Part shown: positions 6,296 to 9,659 of the stretch, one piece after another
How the letters are laid out: each line of letters starts with the position of its first letter
How positions within the stretch are numbered: position 1 is the stretch's first letter
The notes under the pieces: model-generated
What the model was told of the DNA's origin: nothing
Database searches by the model: none
Seen by the model: only the letters and a program-made list of their open reading frames with translations
Translations under genes and position numbers: made by a program
Origin: Acidobacteriota bacterium
GTDB lineage: Bacteria; Acidobacteriota; Terriglobia; Terriglobales; Acidobacteriaceae
DNA: 9,659 nt
Assembly: GCA_003225615.1 (NCBI GenBank)
Contig: QIAS01000148.1
Coordinates: 1-9,659, forward strand
Direction of reading: 5' to 3'

Positions 6296-7535
6296 ATTGC
6301 CTGGGCGAAACAGCCAAGCGCATCCGGCTGGCAACGGCTTGGCCCGCTTTAAATGCAGGGATGAACTTCCAGCCGGTCGCCGTATAAATCAGGTTCGGAT
6401 CCACAGACTTCGCCTTTCCAGCCGGCTCCACTTTCCGGACCTTTCCTGCGGCGTCAATTACCAGCTCCAAAAGCAACTCTGATTGCGGCAGATCTTTATC
6501 TGCAGTTGCCTCGAGAGGAGGCCGACGAAGCATGATTGGCTCCGGTGGAATGACTTCCAGTTTGCCAGATTGTGATTTGGTAACGGCATCGAAAATCTGT
6601 GCGCGTTTCTTCCGAGTCCCAGGCGCTGCCTTGGACACGCCATTGACCTGAGCAGTGATGCCATGAGCACGCATACTCAGAATTGCCGCATGAATCCGCG
6701 CCAGATCGGCGGGAGGCCACATTTCACCAAGCAGCTCCCATGCCTGCTGTTCACGGCCGCTGTAAAGATAGGCCCAGATGATTTCCAGTATTTTGGCTTT
6801 GGCGCCGCGCATCTCATGTAGCCGTTCTGCTGATAAAGACGAGGATAATTTGCCATCACTGCTTTTGAAATTGAGCAGATCGTCAGAGTTGAGTTCTCTT
6901 CTAAGCTCCACGATGTCGTGGTCAAAGTAAGATCGGAACTCGGAGCTCACGTCCAGCAGTTCACCGTGTGCAAAGCGGAGCACGATGGTGGGTCCAGAGT
7001 CCAATTCGCCTAGACTCAAGTTCTCAAAACTATCGGCTGAGGCGGCATCATGAGTCCAGATCTCAACCCGACCATCGAGATCTGTATCAGCCGCACTGAA
7101 GAAGTCTCCTCCGGTAAGAGTCCGCAGCAGCCGGGGCGGTTTCTCTAGAGAATAGATTTGGTATTCCATGCAGCAATCATTTGCCGATTTTTTCACTTGA
7201 AATGTCGCAACCGGCACGCCGAGCCCCAAATCAACTCCGAATGAATCGAGATCGACTTGCGGGGCACTGGCGGTGACTGGCAGACTGTGTTTCTCCCAAC
7301 TTAGAGTTGCCGCACACGTCCGCGTAGCCAGTTCTCCGGTTCTCGCCGCCGTCACCTGCACATTCACGCCCGTAGGAAAGCCAGCTTGAAAGCTGCCACT
7401 CCCTTCGCGGCAAAGTACCTCGTGATTTTGCGCCGGGCAGAGGCTTGCAAATAAGAAGGGGAAACAACAAAGCGCCAATGGCAGGGCGTCGAAGCAGAAT
7501 CGAACCTGCCATTTCCGCAATGAATCGCTCAGCAT
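6294..7535 (-). CDS. exported protein with TonB-like C-terminal domain
   Basis: A 413-residue protein with an N-terminal signal (hydrophobic core about 16-32, then CPAQN). The middle region is unfamiliar; it contains DTDLDGRVE (150-158), an Asp-rich turn of the calcium-binding or FG-GAP kind, and a helical stretch (about 236-292) rich in Ala, Leu and Glu. The last 65 residues resemble the TonB C-terminal fold: LLLELVIDAAGKVRKVE, then a GWKFIPAFKAGQAV segment (388-401). Free-standing TonB_C domains of this kind are common in secreted proteins of Acidobacteriota and relatives and need not energise a receptor, because no N-terminal TonB anchor or Pro-rich spacer is seen. It lies 17 nt downstream of the RND permease remnant and is probably co-transcribed with it. 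No clear Shine-Dalgarno precedes the ATG at 7535, so the exact start is less certain. Confidence 0.82.
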   Translation of the reverse strand: MLSDSLRKWQVRFCFDALPLALCCFPFLFASLCPAQNHEVLCREGSGSFQAGFPTGVNVQVTAARTGELATRTCAATLSWEKHSLPVTASAPQVDLDSFGVDLGLGVPVATFQVKKSANDCCMEYQIYSLEKPPRLLRTLTGGDFFSAADTDLDGRVEIWTHDAASADSFENLSLGELDSGPTIVLRFAHGELLDVSSEFRSYFDHDIVELRRELNSDDLLNFKSSDGKLSSSLSAERLHEMRGAKAKILEIIWAYLYSGREQQAWELLGEMWPPADLARIHAAILSMRAHGITAQVNGVSKAAPGTRKKRAQIFDAVTKSQSGKLEVIPPEPIMLRRPPLEATADKDLPQSELLLELVIDAAGKVRKVEPAGKAKSVDPNLIYTATGWKFIPAFKAGQAVASRMRLAVSPRQ

Positions 7536-7552
7536 GACAAGGTTCGTAGCTT

Positions 7553-8296
7553 CTAGTCGCCCTCGTGCGGCAAAGGCTCCATCCCGGTGACAACACTCTT
7601 CCGCCGTTCCCGGAATCCCTCGATGATGAGATACAGCACAGGAATGAAGAACAAGTTGAGGATCGTGGACATGATCATGCCCCCGAACACGGTGGTACCC
7701 ACCGAACGCCGGCCCTTTTCACCAGCTCCACTGGCTATTACCAACGGCACCACACCCAGGATGAAAGCGAACGACGTCATAAGAATGGGACGCAACCGAA
7801 TGCGCGCGGCTTCTACCGTAGCCTCGATCAAAGACATACCGCGATGGCGCAACTGCTCTGCGAATTCGACGATCAGAATGGCATTCTTGCTGGCCAAACC
7901 CACCAGCATGACCAGTCCGATCTGGCAGTAAACATCGTTCTGGAGACCGCGCGCCCATTGCGCGCCCAGCGCTCCCAGCAAGGCCATGGGCACGGCAAGT
8001 AGCACGATGAATGGCAATACGAAGCTCTCGTACTGTGCCGAAAGCGTCAGGTAGACGACCAGAGTACCCAATCCGAAAAGGAGCAGAGAAGTTGTTCCGG
8101 ATTCCAATTCTTCGAGCGATACGCCGGTCCATTGATACGTGTATCCCTGGGGGAGAGTTCTCTTGCTCAAATCCTCCATGGTGGCGATTGCCTGCCCCGA
8201 ACTGAGGCCCGGGGCAGCTGAGCCGTCAATCTCGGCAGCGCGGAAGAGGTTGTAATGGCTGATTACCTGTGGCGTCGTCGTCTGCGAGATCGTTCC
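7553..8296 (-). CDS. RND efflux permease (AcrB/HAE1-like), C-terminal fragment after a frameshift
   Basis: This is the second part of the broken permease. Its frame is open from the junction near 8296, starting GTISQTTTPQVISHYN, to the TAG at 7553-7555; the first in-frame ATG is at 8179 (MEDLSKR), giving 208 residues if translated separately. It covers the end of the second porter domain and the last transmembrane helices. Family landmarks are GSAAPGLSSGQA, YQWTGVSLEE, NDVYCQIGLVMLVGLASKNA and RLRPILMTSFAFILG. The Lys in SKNAILIVEFAEQL (codon 7886-7888) corresponds to AcrB Lys940 of the proton-relay network. Sequence quality here looks intact, with no further stops, so the break is either recent or a sequencing error. 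Expressed alone, this piece would lack most of the transporter and probably be inactive. Confidence 0.88.
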   Translation of the reverse strand, partial: GTISQTTTPQVISHYNLFRAAEIDGSAAPGLSSGQAIATMEDLSKRTLPQGYTYQWTGVSLEELESGTTSLLLFGLGTLVVYLTLSAQYESFVLPFIVLLAVPMALLGALGAQWARGLQNDVYCQIGLVMLVGLASKNAILIVEFAEQLRHRGMSLIEATVEAARIRLRPILMTSFAFILGVVPLVIASGAGEKGRRSVGTTVFGGMIMSTILNLFFIPVLYLIIEGFRERRKSVVTGMEPLPHEGD

Positions 8297-9659
8297 TTGA
8301 TATCGTCCGACTGCGCACGGAACTGCTTGTCGGCTTGCACGTAGACGCGGTAGGAACGGTTATTGAAGTTGAAGTCGTTTACATAGGATGAGCCCATGTA
8401 GACACTCAGCGTGTCGGTGATCTGCTCCAGCGGCACGTGCAAACTCTTTGCTTTTTCACGATCGATGGTGACGAGGAATTGAGGATCGTTGGCTGTATAG
8501 CCGGAGAAGAGCCCGGCAAGCTCCTTTCGACCGCTACCCTGGCGCACGATCTGCTGCGTGACATCGGCTAGCTCTTGTAATGAGTGGCCGCCCTGATCCT
8601 GTACCTCAAATTGAAATCCACCGAACTGGCCGAGACCGGACACAGCCGGCGGCAGAAACGGAATAACCAGAGCGCCTGAGACGCCGAACAACGGGCCGCG
8701 CAAGCGGTTCAGTACAGCCTCCGCGGAATGCTCTGCCCCCTTGCGTTGGGAGTATGGCCGCAGCCCGGCGAAGACAATGCCACGATTCGGAGCATTGCCC
8801 GTGAAGCTGAAACCGGAAACCGCAAAGGCGCTCTCCACCTCAGGCACCTTGGCCAGGACGGCCTCCACCTGCTCGCCGATTTTCTTGGTGTACTCGAGAG
8901 ATGCGCCGGAAGGGGCCTGGAGCGCGATGATGAACCATCCCTGGTCTTCTTCCGGAACGAAAGCCTTTGGGACCCGCTGAAACACGAAGTAAGTCAGCCC
9001 CAGGCCTGCGAAGAAGAGCACCACGGCTGCGAATTTGTAGTCGAGAAAATGATGCAGCAGCCTGCGGTAGCCTTCCGTCGTCGCGGCGACTACCTTGTCC
9101 ACTTTGGAAAAGAACCAGCCGTGCTTGCCGTGCGCTCGGCCCAGCAAGAGCGCCGATAGTGAAGGCGTCAACGTCAAAGCATTGAATGCCGAAATCGAGA
9201 TGGAGAACGCGATCGTAAGCGCGAACTGGCGGAACAGGATGCCGGTGGTGCCGGGGAAAAATGCTACCGGCACGAAAACGGCGACCAGCACCAGAGAGGT
9301 CGCGATAACTGCGCCCGTCACTTCTTTCATGGCATCGGACGAGGCTTTGCGCGGATCCTTCTCGCCTTCCTGCAGGTGGCGCTCGATGTTCTCGATCACC
9401 ACAATCGCGTCGTCCACCACCAGACCCGTTGCCAACGTGATTCCGAATAAGGTTAAGGTGTTGATGGAAAAACCCAACAGCTTGACAAAAGCGAAGGTGC
9501 CGATCAGCGACACGGGAATCGTGACGGAGGGAATGATGGTGCTGCGCCAGTCTTCGAGGAAAACGAAAATTACCAGGATGACGAGAATAATCGCTTCAAT
9601 CAGGGTGCTCAAAACGTCGCGAATCGATTCGCCTACTGCATCCGTCGTATCGAACGCGA
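8263..9659 (-). CDS. RND efflux permease (AcrB/HAE1-like), middle portion, 5' partial and ended by a frameshift
   Basis: An inner-membrane proton-driven drug/metabolite exporter of the HAE1 family, entering from the right edge in frame from 9657. The first visible residues (AFDTTDAVGESIRDV) align with the region just before AcrB helix 2, so roughly 320 N-terminal residues lie outside. Helices 2-6 follow. GLVVDDAIVVIENIERHL contains the paired Asp (codons 9409-9414) of the proton relay in helix 4. After helix 7 comes the second porter domain with FQFEVQDQGG and MGSSYVNDFNFNN. The family frame ends at SDDIK (about 8296); beyond it the frame reads an Arg/His-rich tail (ERSRRRRRHR) to a stop at 8263-8265. 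The true continuation lies in another frame (7553-8296). A TTG at 9612 is internal to the gene and is not its start. Substrates cannot be told from sequence. Confidence 0.9.
   Translation of the reverse strand, partial: AFDTTDAVGESIRDVLSTLIEAIILVILVIFVFLEDWRSTIIPSVTIPVSLIGTFAFVKLLGFSINTLTLFGITLATGLVVDDAIVVIENIERHLQEGEKDPRKASSDAMKEVTGAVIATSLVLVAVFVPVAFFPGTTGILFRQFALTIAFSISISAFNALTLTPSLSALLLGRAHGKHGWFFSKVDKVVAATTEGYRRLLHHFLDYKFAAVVLFFAGLGLTYFVFQRVPKAFVPEEDQGWFIIALQAPSGASLEYTKKIGEQVEAVLAKVPEVESAFAVSGFSFTGNAPNRGIVFAGLRPYSQRKGAEHSAEAVLNRLRGPLFGVSGALVIPFLPPAVSGLGQFGGFQFEVQDQGGHSLQELADVTQQIVRQGSGRKELAGLFSGYTANDPQFLVTIDREKAKSLHVPLEQITDTLSVYMGSSYVNDFNFNNRSYRVYVQADKQFRAQSDDIKERSRRRRRHR
8293..8299 (-). 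other. deletion/frameshift junction in the RND permease
   Basis: Reading the minus strand, homology to HAE1 permeases stays in one frame through SDDIK and resumes in another at GTISQTTTPQ. The usual segment between them, which carries the conserved YVR and the G-x-M-V-P motif, is absent. The frame change and about 14 missing residues fit a deletion of about 43 nt at this point. Confidence 0.75.

Noticed and set aside
7565..8002. Plus-strand open frame opposite the RND C-terminal fragment
   Set aside because: The minus-strand reading matches HAE1 permease helices and the conserved Lys; the plus-strand product is low in hydrophobic structure and unlike any family.
8263..8300. Programmed ribosomal frameshift in the RND gene
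   Set aside because: There is no slippery heptamer, and a conserved protein segment is missing at the junction, which frameshifting alone would not explain.

Overview
The window suggests a GC-rich, Gram-negative bacterium that respires with c-type cytochromes. It carries a split cytochrome b, a Rieske protein, nine CXXCH haem sites, a lipoprotein signal, an AcrB/HAE1-type RND pump and a TonB-like C-terminal domain. This layout, with the menaquinone-type features noted below, recalls Acidobacteriota. That placement is inference: nothing in the window is diagnostic for a phylum.

Plus strand, 1-6260: a tightly packed operon whose first gene starts before the window. In order it holds: the C-terminal end of a [4Fe-4S] ferredoxin-type protein (1-222); a Tat-anchored Rieske protein (225-716); the four-helix b6-type half of cytochrome b (719-1498); the subunit IV-like half (1495-2208); a membrane-anchored cytochrome c with eight CXXCH motifs (2220-4217); a lipoprotein joining an Ig-like domain to a monohaem cytochrome c (4214-4954); and a secreted protein of unknown function (4941-6260). 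Genes overlap or lie at most 11 nt apart, so they are probably co-transcribed and translationally coupled. The likely assembly is a quinol:acceptor oxidoreductase. Quinol is oxidised by the Rieske and cytochrome b, electrons leave through the large multihaem arm, and the ferredoxin-type partner may add a cytoplasmic redox input or output.

Several residues point to a low-potential, menaquinol-type complex: APWY in place of PEWY, Phe in place of the Rieske Tyr, and Tyr where b6-type proteins carry the haem c_n cysteine. The helix D histidine spacing is nevertheless of the b6 type.

Minus strand, 9659-6294: an RND efflux permease gene enters from the right edge. It is broken near 8296 by an apparent deletion of about 43 nt that removes a conserved segment and shifts the frame. 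Seventeen nt downstream follows a secreted protein with a TonB-like C-terminal domain. The two transcription units converge at 6261-6293, where an imperfect hairpin without a U-tract may terminate both. No RNA genes, IS elements, CRISPR arrays or promoters were recognised, and no stretch longer than 300 nt lacks a gene.
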